A stretch of DNA of 48,046 nucleotides from an uncultured Sporosarcina sp. (lineage in GTDB: Bacteria > Bacillota > Bacilli > Bacillales_A > Planococcaceae): assembly GCA_947644645.1 (NCBI GenBank), contig CANSAF010000014.1:1-48046 (forward strand), read 5' to 3'. Shown piece by piece: positions 9,239 to 17,786 of this stretch (within the stretch, counting starts at the first letter, position 1; each line of letters opens with the position of its first letter). Position numbers and translations under genes: made by a program. The notes below the pieces were generated by a model. That model saw nothing but the letters and a program-made list of their open reading frames with translations, did not search any database and was not told the origin of the DNA.

Positions 9239-10273
9239 TCACTGTTGCGATACTAGTTCACAATGTTTGATTTCCCTTCCATTTCGACCAGTCGTTGTTT
9301 CCGCATGAAGTAGTGATTGATAAATGGCTTCTTCAGTTGCTTCGACGACAGCTTGAAATAATTGATTCATCATCGGGTGATCATCCCTTAAAAGTGCATG
9401 ATTTTCCGTTAAAGTAGTAGATTGATGTGGAATTGTATAGCCATTTGAAAAAGCTATAATGATATCGCCGCTCCCGTTATGTACAGTTGTTCCTGTTCGT
9501 CCAAGTCCAATTGCTGCACGTTTTGCAAAACGTTCTAACTGTCGTTCATTTACCGGGGCATTTGTACCGACAATAATGATAACAGAGCCATCTGGTTTTT
9601 CTACATCTGCTTGAACGGGGAGTTGTGCTTCGTATTGTGCGTAACCATTTTGTTGTAGCCAGTCATTGATCTTGCATTCAGAGGCTTTCCCGAAGTTCGT
9701 TAAGGTTAATACGCCGATTGTAAACTCGTGATTTTGATTTGTAACGATTCGTGAAGAAGAGCCAATTCCACCTTTCATCTCATAGCAAATCATTCCTTTA
9801 CCAGCTCCAACGGCTCCTTGTTTCATAGGTCCAGTTTTTGCTTTACCAATGGCTTCAATTGCATGATGTGGGCCTACGCGCATTTCCCGCATTGAATTCA
9901 AATAACTATCATTACATTCTCCAACAACAATATTTAAAGAGCTTGTTGAGTCGCCAATCATCGGATTTTGTTCAAGCATATACATTAAGGTTCCTTGTAA
10001 AACTTGTGCGACACTAAATGTATTGGTTAACATAATAGGAGATTCCACCAAACCAAGTTCATCTACTTGAATAAGTCCGACTGATTTCCCGAAGCCATTT
10101 AATACGAAACTCGCAGCGGGCACTTTTTCTTCGAATAAATTTCCGCCATGTGGCAGAACTGCTGTAATGCCTGTACAAACAACATTTCCTTCACCAATAT
10201 CTTCTTCAAGGGTGAGATGCCCAACTTGAACACCGGGAATATCTGTAATAGCATTCCATTGTCCTTTTTTCAT
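9239..10273 (-). CDS. P1 family peptidase (DmpA/BapA-like, family S58)
   Basis: 344 residues. DmpA-type enzymes are aminopeptidases that self-cleave between Gly and Ser, the Ser becoming the nucleophile of the beta chain. Here DGSVIIIVGTNAPV places the cleavage at about Gly229-Ser230. Other family blocks are ITDIPGVQVGHLT at the N-terminus, VLNGFGKSVG, GKGMICYEMKGGIGSSSR and AAIGLGRTG. ATG 10273 has AGAGG 9 bases upstream and lies just downstream of a likely promoter; a longer frame back to 10318 would begin inside that promoter. The substrate is not predictable (D-Ala peptides, beta-peptides or amides). It stands alone, divergent from cadC. Confidence 0.88.
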   Translation of the reverse strand: MKKGQWNAITDIPGVQVGHLTLEEDIGEGNVVCTGITAVLPHGGNLFEEKVPAASFVLNGFGKSVGLIQVDELGLVESPIMLTNTFSVAQVLQGTLMYMLEQNPMIGDSTSSLNIVVGECNDSYLNSMREMRVGPHHAIEAIGKAKTGPMKQGAVGAGKGMICYEMKGGIGSSSRIVTNQNHEFTIGVLTLTNFGKASECKINDWLQQNGYAQYEAQLPVQADVEKPDGSVIIIVGTNAPVNERQLERFAKRAAIGLGRTGTTVHNGSGDIIIAFSNGYTIPHQSTTLTENHALLRDDHPMMNQLFQAVVEATEEAIYQSLLHAETTTGRNGREIKHCELVSQQ

Positions 10274-10294
10274 TTCATCATTCCTCTCGATGAA

Positions 10295-10323
10295 ATTATA
10301 CGTCAAAACAACTACCATAGTAA
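10295..10323 (-). promoter_or_regulatory. Likely sigma-A promoter of the P1 peptidase gene
   Basis: On the minus strand TTACTA and a perfect TATAAT are separated by 17 bases, leaving a leader of about 15 bases before the ribosome binding site. Confidence 0.5.
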
Positions 10324-10350
10324 GTTTAATCTAAATATTCATTAACTGAC

Positions 10351-10370
10351 ATTCAAATTTCCGTTTGATT
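10351..10370. promoter_or_regulatory. Upstream CadC operator-like box
   Basis: Imperfect inverted repeat ATTCAAAT-N5-TTTGATT just upstream of the cad -35 element. It matches the reverse complement of the box at 10412-10431 in 15 of 20 positions, all differences being in the central five bases. It resembles known CadC operators, which are AT-rich palindromes with ATTCAAAT-type arms. Confidence 0.6.
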
Positions 10371-10374
10371 ATCC

Positions 10375-10403
10375 TTGTCATTATATTCTAAAATGCATAT
10401 ACT
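10375..10403 (+). promoter_or_regulatory. Sigma-A promoter of cadC-cadA
   Basis: TTGTCA and TATACT are separated by exactly 17 bases, 44 bases before the cadC start codon. Confidence 0.8.
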
Positions 10404-10411
10404 AAATACAT

Positions 10412-10431
10412 AATCAAATCATCATTTGAAT
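10412..10431. promoter_or_regulatory. CadC operator overlapping the transcription start
   Basis: AATCAAAT-CATC-ATTTGAAT is a near-perfect palindrome (TCAAAT/ATTTGA arms are exact) placed at the expected start of transcription. Bound repressor would block RNA polymerase; ArsR-family repressors release on binding Cd, Pb or Zn. Confidence 0.75.
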
Positions 10432-10446
10432 GAGGTGGAAAAATAG

Positions 10447-10800
10447 ATGAAAGAAGTATGTGAAATTACAGTTGTTCATGAAGAAGTTGTTGAACAAGTG
10501 AAAAATGAATTACCGAATTTAAATAAAACAGCCCAAATTTTTAAAGCGCTTGCCGATGAAACACGTTTGAAAATTGCTTATGCATTAACTTTAGAAAAAG
10601 AAATGTGTGTTTGTGATGTTGCGGCAGTGATTGATTCATCTGTGGCAACGGCGTCTCACCATTTACGTTATTTACGCGATCATGCGCTTGCTGAGTCAAC
10701 TAAAAAAGGCAGAATGGTCTATTATGCACTTGCTGACGATCATGTTCATCAGTTGGTAACGATTGCGCAAACTCATGCAACGGAGGAAGAATGCCAATGA
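10447..10800 (+). CDS. cadC: Metal-responsive ArsR-family repressor (CadC)
   Basis: 117 residues with a winged helix-turn-helix fold (VCDVAAVIDSSVATASHHLRYL). CadC senses Cd/Pb/Zn with Cys ligands, and they are present: Cys5 in the N-terminal arm and Cys54/Cys56 in the MCVC motif. Two boxes resembling its operator flank the promoter, and the efflux ATPase gene follows directly with an overlap of 4 bases. An additional Cys near the C-terminus (EEECQ) may or may not take part. Confidence 0.9.
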   Translation: MKEVCEITVVHEEVVEQVKNELPNLNKTAQIFKALADETRLKIAYALTLEKEMCVCDVAAVIDSSVATASHHLRYLRDHALAESTKKGRMVYYALADDHVHQLVTIAQTHATEEECQ

Positions 10801-12905
10801 CGGCTACGACGCGGTCTGAATATCGTTTGGAAAATTTGTCATGTGCAAGTTGTGCAGCGAAATTTGAAAAAAATGTGCAAGCGTTACCGAATGTGACTGA
10901 AGCAAAAGTAAATTTTGGCGCTTCGAAATTGTCTGTTGTAGGCGATGTCACGACTGCTCAAATTAATCAGGCGGGTGCGTTTGATGGAATTACCGTTGCA
11001 GAGGAAAAAAATAGCCGATTGGAAAAGCCGATTCCATTTTATAAAAGAAAAGAAAATATCGTCACCGTTTTATCATTGGTTTTCTTAGTCATTGGTGCAA
11101 TTTTATCTTTTATGCATGATGAAACGTATCCACCGGCAATTGTGTTTTTCGCAATCTCCATTGCAATTGGCGGGGCGAGTATGTTTAAAACAGGCATTCA
11201 AAATTTAATTCGTTTAGATTTTGATATGAAGACATTAATGACAATCGCGATTATTGGTGCGGTCATTATTGGTGAATGGCGAGAAGGTGCAGTCATTGTC
11301 TTTTTATTCGCGGTTAGTGAAGCACTCGAAGCGTATTCGATGAATAAAGCAAGGCAGTCGATTCAATCTTTAATGGATATTGCGCCCTCTTCCGCGACGG
11401 TAAGACGTGCAGGAGAATTATTGACGATTCCAACAGAAGAAATTTTACGTGGCGATGTTTTACTCGTTAGACCAGGTGAAAAAATTGCGATGGACGGTAC
11501 TGTGAAGAAAGGTTCGTCGACGATTAACCAAGCTGCGATTACAGGAGAATCAGTTCCTGTATTAAAAGAACATGGGGATGAAGTTTTTGCAGGTACACTT
11601 AATGAAGAAGGTGGGCTTGAAATTGAAGTGACGAAACTCGTGCAAGATACGGCTTTAGCTAAAATTATTCATCTTGTGGAAGAAGCACAGGCAGAAAAAG
11701 CACCTTCACAAAAATTCGTTGATCGCTTTGCGAGATATTATACGCCAGCTATTATGGTCATTGCGCTTTTAATCGCAGTTGTCCCGCCACTTTTAGGGGC
11801 TGACTGGAATACTTGGGTTTACCAGGGACTCGCAGTACTTGTTGTCGGTTGTCCTTGTGCGCTCGTTGTCTCTACGCCAGTTGCGATTGTAACGGCAATC
11901 GGGAATGCGGCAAGACATGGCGTGCTCATTAAAGGTGGTATTCACTTAGAAGAAACCGGTCGTTTAAATGCAATCGCGTTTGATAAAACGGGAACATTGA
12001 CGAAAGGTTATCCAGAAGTAAGTGATTTTGTCATTGAAAATTCAACAGAAAAGCAAGCGCTCCTTCGTGCAGTGAGTGCGGTTGAATCTTTATCACAACA
12101 TCCATTAGCCCGTGCGATTGTAAATTATGCCACGGCTGAAGGAGTGGGGCATGCAGATGTGACGGATTTTCAGTCGGTCACAGGAAAAGGCGCATATGGA
12201 AATGTAGAAGGTGATCAATTTAAAATTGGTTCAATTAGTTGGATTGACTCTTTTACAAAAATGCCTGAAGAAGCTATTGAAATGGCAACTGCTTTACAGC
12301 GTGAAGGAAAATCAGTTATGGCCATTATGAAAAATAATGTCTATGCAGGGTTGATTGCGGTAGCGGATCCAATTCGCGAAGAGAGCCAGGCGCTCTTAGG
12401 TAAATTAAAAGAAATCGGCATTCGTCATACAGTAATGTTAACGGGAGATCATGAACAGACGGGCAAGGCGATTGGTAAAGCACTGGATATGACTGATGTA
12501 CGCGCTGGATTAATGCCGGAAGATAAATTACATGTGATTAAGGAATTACAAGAGAAGTACGGCCGCGTTGCAATGGTGGGGGATGGAGTTAACGATGCGC
12601 CAGCACTTGCAGAGGCATCCGTTGGTATTGCGATGGGTGGGGCAGGAACAGATGCAGCACTTGAAACAGCCGATATTGCCCTCATGGCAGATGATCTAGA
12701 AAAATTACCTTATACAATTACATTGAGTAGAAAAACATTGCGTATTATTAAAGAAAATATTATGTTTGCATTAGGATTAAAAATTATCGCACTGTTACTG
12801 ATTATTCCAGGTTGGCTGACATTATGGATTGCAATATTTGCCGATATGGGTGCGACAATACTCGTTGTATTGAACTCATTACGATTAATCCGCATTAACA
12901 AATAG
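10797..12905 (+). CDS. cadA: Cd2+/Zn2+/Pb2+-exporting P1B-type ATPase (CadA)
   Basis: 702 residues. ATP-driven efflux pump for soft divalent metals at the cell membrane. In order: one N-terminal heavy-metal domain with CASC (Cys16, Cys19), membrane helices, TGES actuator loop, the membrane CPC motif at about 352-354, the phosphorylation site DKTGT (Asp396), the SQHPLARA motif of the nucleotide domain, GDGVNDAPAL, and a last helix with FADMGATILVV whose Asp is typical of Zn/Cd/Pb pumps rather than Cu pumps. ATG 10797 overlaps the cadC stop and has GGAGGA 9 bases upstream; ATG 10791 is in frame but too close to that site. Confidence 0.93.
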   Translation: MTATTRSEYRLENLSCASCAAKFEKNVQALPNVTEAKVNFGASKLSVVGDVTTAQINQAGAFDGITVAEEKNSRLEKPIPFYKRKENIVTVLSLVFLVIGAILSFMHDETYPPAIVFFAISIAIGGASMFKTGIQNLIRLDFDMKTLMTIAIIGAVIIGEWREGAVIVFLFAVSEALEAYSMNKARQSIQSLMDIAPSSATVRRAGELLTIPTEEILRGDVLLVRPGEKIAMDGTVKKGSSTINQAAITGESVPVLKEHGDEVFAGTLNEEGGLEIEVTKLVQDTALAKIIHLVEEAQAEKAPSQKFVDRFARYYTPAIMVIALLIAVVPPLLGADWNTWVYQGLAVLVVGCPCALVVSTPVAIVTAIGNAARHGVLIKGGIHLEETGRLNAIAFDKTGTLTKGYPEVSDFVIENSTEKQALLRAVSAVESLSQHPLARAIVNYATAEGVGHADVTDFQSVTGKGAYGNVEGDQFKIGSISWIDSFTKMPEEAIEMATALQREGKSVMAIMKNNVYAGLIAVADPIREESQALLGKLKEIGIRHTVMLTGDHEQTGKAIGKALDMTDVRAGLMPEDKLHVIKELQEKYGRVAMVGDGVNDAPALAEASVGIAMGGAGTDAALETADIALMADDLEKLPYTITLSRKTLRIIKENIMFALGLKIIALLLIIPGWLTLWIAIFADMGATILVVLNSLRLIRINK

Positions 12906-12916
12906 GGGGATTGTTT

Positions 12917-14020
12917 ATGCGTTTACAAGAATGGACGATGGCAGAACAGGAAGAACTGATTCATTTTTTAATGACAAACACTTGGCCTTATCACGGACAT
13001 ACAAACCCAGCACGCCATTTAATTGAAAAAACGATTGAAGAAGGCGGCTATCAATCAGACGAAGTCAAAACATTTTGGGTTGAAAATGAACAAAATGAGA
13101 AAGTTGGCATTGTAAAGCTTTATGATTTGCATGATGAAATTCCGATGTTCGATTTAAGAATTGCGGAAATTTACCGAGGACATGGTTATGGACCTATTGC
13201 TTTAAAGCAAATTGCTGATTATGTATTTGGATTGTCTGAGCGAAAGATTCGTTTAGAAGGTCATACGCGCGGGGATAATTTAGCGATGCGTAAAACATTT
13301 GAACGTGCGGGTTTTGTGAAAGAAGCTCATTTGCGGAAAGCATGGTTTTCACCAAAAGAAAATGCTTATTATGACGCGGTCACTTATGGAATTACACGGG
13401 AAGATTATAAAGGTGGAACGACGACGCCTGTTGTTTGGGAAGATGGCCAAAGAGAGAAAAAGAGCACGAGCATTCCGGATTTTCCAGATGCATTTGAAAC
13501 AGAGCGACTCATCATTCGTGCACCAAAAGTAGAAGATGCATTAGACGTCTGGACTGCGGTGAAAAATTCGCAAAATGCTTTAAAAGAGTGGTTGCCGTTT
13601 GCGAAGGCATTGCCTTGTTTAGAAGAAACAGAAGAAAATTTACGTCAATCTGTTGCGGATTTTATTACACGAAAGGATTTACGTTTGCTGCTTTTTTCGA
13701 AGGAAACAGGCGAATTTATCGGTTCATCAGGTCTTCACCGCATTAATTGGGCTGTGCCAAAATTTGAAATTGGCTATTGGATCGATCAGTCAAAAGAGGG
13801 TAAAGGATATATGACGGAAGCGGTTCAGGCGATTACGAATTTTGCCTTTACCCAGCTTGGTGCCAATCGAGTTGAAATTCGATGTGACGAAGAAAATGTG
13901 AAAAGTCGTTCGGTTGCCGAACGGGTAGGATTTGAACTTGAAGGAATTTTAAGGCAAGATAGTCTTTCAGTCGATGAGAAAAGTTTGCGCAATACATGTA
14001 TTTACGCGAAAATAAAGTGA
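12917..14020 (+). CDS. Tandem GNAT acetyltransferase (two RimJ/RimL-like domains)
   Basis: 367 residues with two acetyltransferase domains. The first (about 1-160) has IYRGHGYGPIALKQIADYVF and LAMRKTFERAGFVKE; the second (about 190-367) begins FETERLIIRAPKVEDA and has EIGYWIDQSKEGKGYMTEAV and NVKSRSVAERVGFELEGILR, typical of the RimJ/RimL group. Both use acetyl-CoA; substrates are unknown (protein N-termini, antibiotics or small amines). ATG 12917 lies 6 bases after an AGGGGGA site, 11 bases downstream of cadA, so it may be read from the cad promoter. The second domain has the more complete cofactor loop. Confidence 0.85.
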   Translation: MRLQEWTMAEQEELIHFLMTNTWPYHGHTNPARHLIEKTIEEGGYQSDEVKTFWVENEQNEKVGIVKLYDLHDEIPMFDLRIAEIYRGHGYGPIALKQIADYVFGLSERKIRLEGHTRGDNLAMRKTFERAGFVKEAHLRKAWFSPKENAYYDAVTYGITREDYKGGTTTPVVWEDGQREKKSTSIPDFPDAFETERLIIRAPKVEDALDVWTAVKNSQNALKEWLPFAKALPCLEETEENLRQSVADFITRKDLRLLLFSKETGEFIGSSGLHRINWAVPKFEIGYWIDQSKEGKGYMTEAVQAITNFAFTQLGANRVEIRCDEENVKSRSVAERVGFELEGILRQDSLSVDEKSLRNTCIYAKIK

Positions 14021-14138
14021 AAAAGTAGTATAATAAAAGAGGATTATTCACTGATCATAAATAAAATTGGTGAGCGACTTTATTTGAAATAGGTTCTCAG
14101 CATAAAAGATAATAGCTAAAGATGCAGTCGAAATAAAA

Positions 14139-14182
14139 GGGAGCGTCCAGCAAGTCATTTTAAGACTTTCTAGACAGCTCCC
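14139..14182. terminator. Long hairpin between convergent genes, repeat-family member
   Basis: GGGAGC...GCTCCC outer arms and AAGTC...GACTT inner arms form a stem of about 17 pairs with mismatches. It lies between the stops of the acetyltransferase gene and the convergent small membrane protein gene. No long T-tract follows, so its strength as a terminator is uncertain. The right arm is nearly identical to those at 20178-20227 and 37851-37897. Confidence 0.6.
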
Positions 14183-14191
14183 TTCATTAAC

Positions 14192-14347
14192 CTAACCTGT
14201 TCGCCTACCAGTAATTAATTGGAAGATGAAAATAATCCCCGCAATAACTAAAACCATGTGGATTAACCCGCCACCGATTTTAAGTAAGAAACCTATTAAC
14301 CAGAAAGCAATTAGGGCAACGATAATGAACCAAAGAATTTTACCCAT
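14192..14347 (-). CDS. Small membrane protein, Lmo0937 family (DUF5670)
   Basis: A 51-residue protein starting MGKILWFIIVALIAFWLIGF and ending in FQLITGRRTG. It has two hydrophobic helices separated by LLKIGGGLIHMV, the pattern of the Lmo0937 family. An AGGGGTG ribosome binding site lies 6 bases before ATG 14347, and a consensus sigma-B promoter lies 29 bases upstream. Lmo0937 in Listeria is, to my knowledge, sigma-B controlled, which agrees with the promoter seen here. Molecular function unknown. Confidence 0.85.
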   Translation of the reverse strand: MGKILWFIIVALIAFWLIGFLLKIGGGLIHMVLVIAGIIFIFQLITGRRTG

Positions 14348-14375
14348 ACTATTCACCCCTTAATTATTATTAGAT

Positions 14376-14401
14376 ATACCCACTAATAAAATGATTTAAA
14401 C
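14376..14401 (-). promoter_or_regulatory. Sigma-B promoter of the Lmo0937-family gene
   Basis: On the minus strand GTTTAA and GGGTAT are separated by 14 bases, an exact match to the B. subtilis sigma-B consensus. Confidence 0.85.
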
Positions 14402-14447
14402 AGAAGAAAGAAAAAAACGAACGACAATTACTGGAGGCGAATGAATA

Positions 14448-14858
14448 ATGGCGACACCAGGTATGGAAGATTATTTAGAACAAATTTATTTACATATTGA
14501 GCGAAGCGGTTTAGCGCGTGCATCGGATATTGCGGACTCATTAGATGTCTTACCTTCTTCCGTGACAAAAATGGTGCAAAGACTGGACCGTGAAGGATAT
14601 GTTTATTATGAACGATATAAAGGGATAGAGTTAACAGAGAAAGGCTTGAATTTTGGGCGAAAACTTGTGAAACGTCATGATATTTTGGAGGAGTTTCTCC
14701 GTATCATTGGTGTTGAAGAAGAGAAAATATATGAAGATGTTGAAGGAATTGAGCATCATTTAAGCTGGAATGCCATTGATCGAATTACCAATCTGGTTGA
14801 GGTTTTGGAGCAAAATCCGGCATTCGCAGAACATTTAAAGATGCATAAAAAACAGTAA
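14448..14858 (+). CDS. mntR: Manganese-dependent transcriptional regulator MntR
   Basis: 136 residues, DtxR family. MntR binds DNA when loaded with Mn2+ and represses manganese uptake genes. The Bacillus metal ligands all fall at the same residue numbers: Asp8, Glu11, His77, Glu99, Glu102 and His103, within the [18 protein letters not shown] block. The winged helix is [26 protein letters not shown] site lies 11 bases before ATG 14448. No manganese transporter gene is in the window, so its targets are elsewhere. Confidence 0.95.
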   Translation: MATPGMEDYLEQIYLHIERSGLARASDIADSLDVLPSSVTKMVQRLDREGYVYYERYKGIELTEKGLNFGRKLVKRHDILEEFLRIIGVEEEKIYEDVEGIEHHLSWNAIDRITNLVEVLEQNPAFAEHLKMHKKQ

Positions 14859-14872
14859 AAGGATGATGAAAG

Positions 14873-15739
14873 ATGGAAGAATTAAAATCAGGTAGTACGG
14901 CGAAACTCGAAATTATTGCACAAGAAGGTTCAAGATGGGTACTAGACGATAAACAAGACGGAGAAATAAAAATGAACGTTTCCGATGCGGATGAAAATGT
15001 TCAAATTGGTGATGTAGTTGAAGTGTTTTTATACGTCAATAGACGTAAAGAATTAACAGCAACAATGCAAATGCCGAATATGACGTTTGGTACATTTGGA
15101 TGGGCGCGTGTCATTCGTTCTGAACCGAGAGAAGGGGTTTACGTTGATATCGGTTCTTCGTTTGAGGTACTTGTGAATGGTGCAGACTTACCACAAATTA
15201 AAAGATTATGGCCGCAAGTCGGTGATGAGTTATATATGACCTTACGAACGGATCTTGGGGGCAATATTTTCGGTCGACTTGCAACAGAAGAACGTGTGTT
15301 AGAAGTGATTTCTGAAGCGGATTCTTCACTTTTTAATGCCAATTTAAAAGCGAGAGCTTATCGATTATTACCAGTCGGTTCATTTTTATTAACAATCCCT
15401 GAGAACTACAGAATTTTTGTTCATGAATCAGAACAAAAAGCAGAGCCAAGATTGGGTGAAGAAGTAACTGTTCGTGTAATTGACGTGCATAATGATGGGA
15501 CGTTAAATGGTTCATTTTTACCGAGGGTAGAAGAACGTTTATCAGGAGATGCGGAAGTGATTTATACGTATTTAATGGATATTGGTGGGAAAATGCCCTT
15601 CACAGATAAATCATCACCAGATGAAATTCAAGAAATGTTTGATATGAGTAAAGGCTCGTTTAAGCGTGCATTGGGTAATTTGATGAAACAGCGTAAAATT
15701 GTTCAAGAAGACGGCTGGACAAAATCAACGGAAATTTAA
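14873..15739 (+). CDS. cvfB: S1-domain RNA-binding protein CvfB
   Basis: 288 residues, the length of the CvfB/YitL family. It contains OB-fold S1 repeats, visible as GWARVIRSEPREGVYVDIGS and GEEVTVRVIDVHNDGTLNG, followed by a C-terminal winged helix (MPFTDKSSPDEIQEMFDMSK and GSFKRALGNLMKQRKI). In Staphylococcus the homologue binds RNA and affects virulence-factor production; in Bacillus its role is unclear. It lies 14 bases after mntR, so the two are probably co-transcribed. Confidence 0.88.
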   Translation: MEELKSGSTAKLEIIAQEGSRWVLDDKQDGEIKMNVSDADENVQIGDVVEVFLYVNRRKELTATMQMPNMTFGTFGWARVIRSEPREGVYVDIGSSFEVLVNGADLPQIKRLWPQVGDELYMTLRTDLGGNIFGRLATEERVLEVISEADSSLFNANLKARAYRLLPVGSFLLTIPENYRIFVHESEQKAEPRLGEEVTVRVIDVHNDGTLNGSFLPRVEERLSGDAEVIYTYLMDIGGKMPFTDKSSPDEIQEMFDMSKGSFKRALGNLMKQRKIVQEDGWTKSTEI

Positions 15740-15803
15740 AAAAGCGTTTGGAAACTTATTTAAATGTAAAACGTACTATTAGGTAGACAAGGAGGTTTTA
15801 CAA

Positions 15804-16697
15804 GTGAAGAAAATTAGTTTATGGATGACGTCGTTTATTTTATTATTTGCTTTTATGTTACCAACTGGTGTTAAAGCTGATGAAGGCGTAATTAATGAAA
15901 AATTAGGTGTACCCATTGTCGTGTATGGTGCCAATTTATCGGATGCGGAAAAAGCTAGCGTGCGCGAAAGTTTGCAAGTTGATAAAGAAGCCGAAGTGGA
16001 AGAAATTTACGTCGATGGCAATGATTTAGTCAAATATATTCCGGATGGAGACCGCAATGCAAGAATGTTTTCATCTGCTAAAATTACAAGGCAAGATGCT
16101 GGCAAAGGTTTAATCATTAAAATTGTGACGGAAGAAAATATTACACAAGTCACAGCGGATATGTACGGAACGGCTATGTTAACGGCTGGAATTGAAGATG
16201 CTGTTGTCGAAGTTGCTTCGCCTAAAAAAGTAACAGGACATTCAGCTTTAACAGGCATTTATAAGGCATATGAAGTTTCAGGTGAAGTGCTCGATACAGA
16301 AAGAACGGATGTTGCAAATGATGAGTTAAATTTAGCGACAAAATTTGCGGAAGACGCTGGCATCGATCAAGCCAAAGTATCGGAGTTATTAACAGAAATT
16401 AAAAAGACGATTTCAGAACAAAAACCCGCTACGAAAGAAGAAGTTGAACAAATCGTTTCAGAACAACTGAGCAAGTTAAATATCGAATTAAGTGAAGCGG
16501 ATCGTCAATTATTAATTGATTTAATGGATCGAATTCGCGGATTGGATATTGATTTTGGAAAGCTATCTGAACAACTTTCGGATTTCAGCAATAAAATTAA
16601 AGAAAAATTAGGCGAAATTGACCCGAGCTTTTGGGAAAAAGTAAAAGAATTCTTTTCAAGTATTGCGAACTCGGTTAAATCATGGTTTGGTGATTGA
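15804..16697 (+). CDS. Secreted DUF1002 protein (YpuA-like)
   Basis: 297 residues. A signal peptide (basic MKK, hydrophobic core to about residue 20, then PTGVKADEG) indicates export. The rest carries the DUF1002 pattern, with VPIVVYGANLSDAEKASVRE near the N-terminus and VTADMYGTAMLTAGIEDAVV in the middle, then a long helical C-terminus. Function unknown; B. subtilis YpuA belongs to this family. The start is GTG 15804 with GGAGG 8 bases upstream. Confidence 0.82.
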   Translation: MKKISLWMTSFILLFAFMLPTGVKADEGVINEKLGVPIVVYGANLSDAEKASVRESLQVDKEAEVEEIYVDGNDLVKYIPDGDRNARMFSSAKITRQDAGKGLIIKIVTEENITQVTADMYGTAMLTAGIEDAVVEVASPKKVTGHSALTGIYKAYEVSGEVLDTERTDVANDELNLATKFAEDAGIDQAKVSELLTEIKKTISEQKPATKEEVEQIVSEQLSKLNIELSEADRQLLIDLMDRIRGLDIDFGKLSEQLSDFSNKIKEKLGEIDPSFWEKVKEFFSSIANSVKSWFGD

Positions 16698-16710
16698 GAA
16701 GAAAAAAGTT

Positions 16711-16741
16711 ATTCAGAAAGTCTGAAAAGGACTTTCTGAAT
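16711..16741. repeat. Perfect 12-bp hairpin after the DUF1002 gene
   Basis: ATTCAGAAAGTC and GACTTTCTGAAT arms enclose a 7-base loop. No T-tract follows, so it may be an mRNA-stabilising 3' end or a degenerate terminator. Its AGAAAGTC/GACTTTCT core is shared with other hairpins in the window. Confidence 0.6.
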
Positions 16742-16888
16742 GCTCTTTGTTGGAATTCCTTATACTGAAAAATCATTGAAGTTAAAGGAAATAGTAGAAA
16801 GTCATTAAAATTAAGCTTTACGAATGATGAAGTGGTTGTTACACTAAAGAATAAGTTATTGGAATATTCTTTTATCTGGAGAGGGGTT

Positions 16889-17176
16889 ATGAAAATGGAA
16901 TTTGAATTTGTAAAATTGGAAGGCGAAGAGTTTGCATTTCGTAATATGAAAGATGATGAAGTTTTAGCGGAAATCTCATGGACAATGCTTGGTGATATCA
17001 TGGCAGTTGAGCATACTTTTGTATCACCGGAGCTACGTGGACAAGGTGTGGCTAAAAAGCTTCTGGATCGAGCAGCCGATTATGCACGTGAACACCATTA
17101 TAAAATGGAACCGATTTGTTCATATGTCGTTACAGCATTCGAACGTTATGATGAGTACGAAGATGTAAAGGCTTAA
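16889..17176 (+). CDS. Small GNAT-family N-acetyltransferase (YjdJ/NATD1-like)
   Basis: 95 residues, a minimal acetyltransferase. The cofactor loop VSPELRGQGVAKKLLDRAAD and the following HHYKMEPICSYVVTAFERYDEY are the hallmark of the YjdJ/NATD1 group, including the conserved Cys in PICSYV. Substrate unknown. GGAG lies 7 bases before ATG 16889; ATG 16895 is an equally possible start. A GTG/ATG further upstream would add residues that do not fit the family. Confidence 0.85.
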   Translation: MKMEFEFVKLEGEEFAFRNMKDDEVLAEISWTMLGDIMAVEHTFVSPELRGQGVAKKLLDRAADYAREHHYKMEPICSYVVTAFERYDEYEDVKA

Positions 17177-17196
17177 AATTTACCCCACAAAAAATT

Positions 17197-17240
17197 TACC
17201 CCACAAAAGTTTACTAAAGGCTTTTGCGGGGTAGTTTTTA
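17197..17240 (+). terminator. Terminator of the small GNAT gene
   Basis: TACCCCACAAAAG pairs with CTTTTGCGGGGTA (one mismatch) and a T-rich tail follows. The left arm is duplicated 16 bases upstream (17181-17192). Confidence 0.75.
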
Positions 17241-17321
17241 TGTTAAGTAAAATTTTTCTCAGAACATGAAACCTATTCCGCGCTACAGCGTATGTATAAT
17301 AGAGATGAAGGAGGAGTTAGG

Positions 17322-17777
17322 ATGAATCGTACTGCAGAAAAAGTATTATCCATTATTAGTGTAGTTCTTACAGTTTTAGCACTTATTCCTAGTTTTATGT
17401 TTGGTTTATTTGGAAAAGTGATTTCTGAAGGATCATTACGAGATGAAATCGAAATGGATTTATTGACAGATCCCGACTTTACAGGGGAAGATGTGGATAT
17501 TATTTTATCAGTTTTAGAATGGCTTGGTGGATTTGGTTGGTTTGCAGTTGTTGTTTTATTAATCAGCTTAATCGTTACGATTGTCGGAATCGTTGCGATT
17601 TGGAATAATAAAAATCCGAAGCTTGCGGGGATTATGTTTATTATCGGTGGATTATTTGCATTTGTCCTATCGCTAGGATCAATTTTACTGTATATCACAG
17701 CAGTTCTTTGTTTTACGAAAAAAGCAGCTACACCGCCTGTCATGGAAGATACATATGATGATATGAGACCTTTGTAA
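17322..17777 (+). CDS. DUF4064 membrane protein
   Basis: 151 residues. N-terminal MNRTAEKVLSIISVVLTVLA, then a soluble loop with acidic residues, then closely spaced helices (FGWFAVVVLLISLIVTIVGI, LAGIMFIIGGLFAFVLSLG), giving four membrane segments as in DUF4064 proteins. Function unknown. ATG 17322 follows a GGAGG site; the frame is open ten codons further back but without a suitable site. A hairpin follows. Confidence 0.75.
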   Translation: MNRTAEKVLSIISVVLTVLALIPSFMFGLFGKVISEGSLRDEIEMDLLTDPDFTGEDVDIILSVLEWLGGFGWFAVVVLLISLIVTIVGIVAIWNNKNPKLAGIMFIIGGLFAFVLSLGSILLYITAVLCFTKKAATPPVMEDTYDDMRPL

Positions 17778-17786
17778 AAAAGTTGT

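Noticed and set aside
12917-14020. Two acetyltransferase genes fused by a sequencing error
   Set aside because: The frame is open without interruption through a plausible linker (residues about 160-190), and tandem GNAT proteins are known; no second ribosome binding site stands before the second domain.
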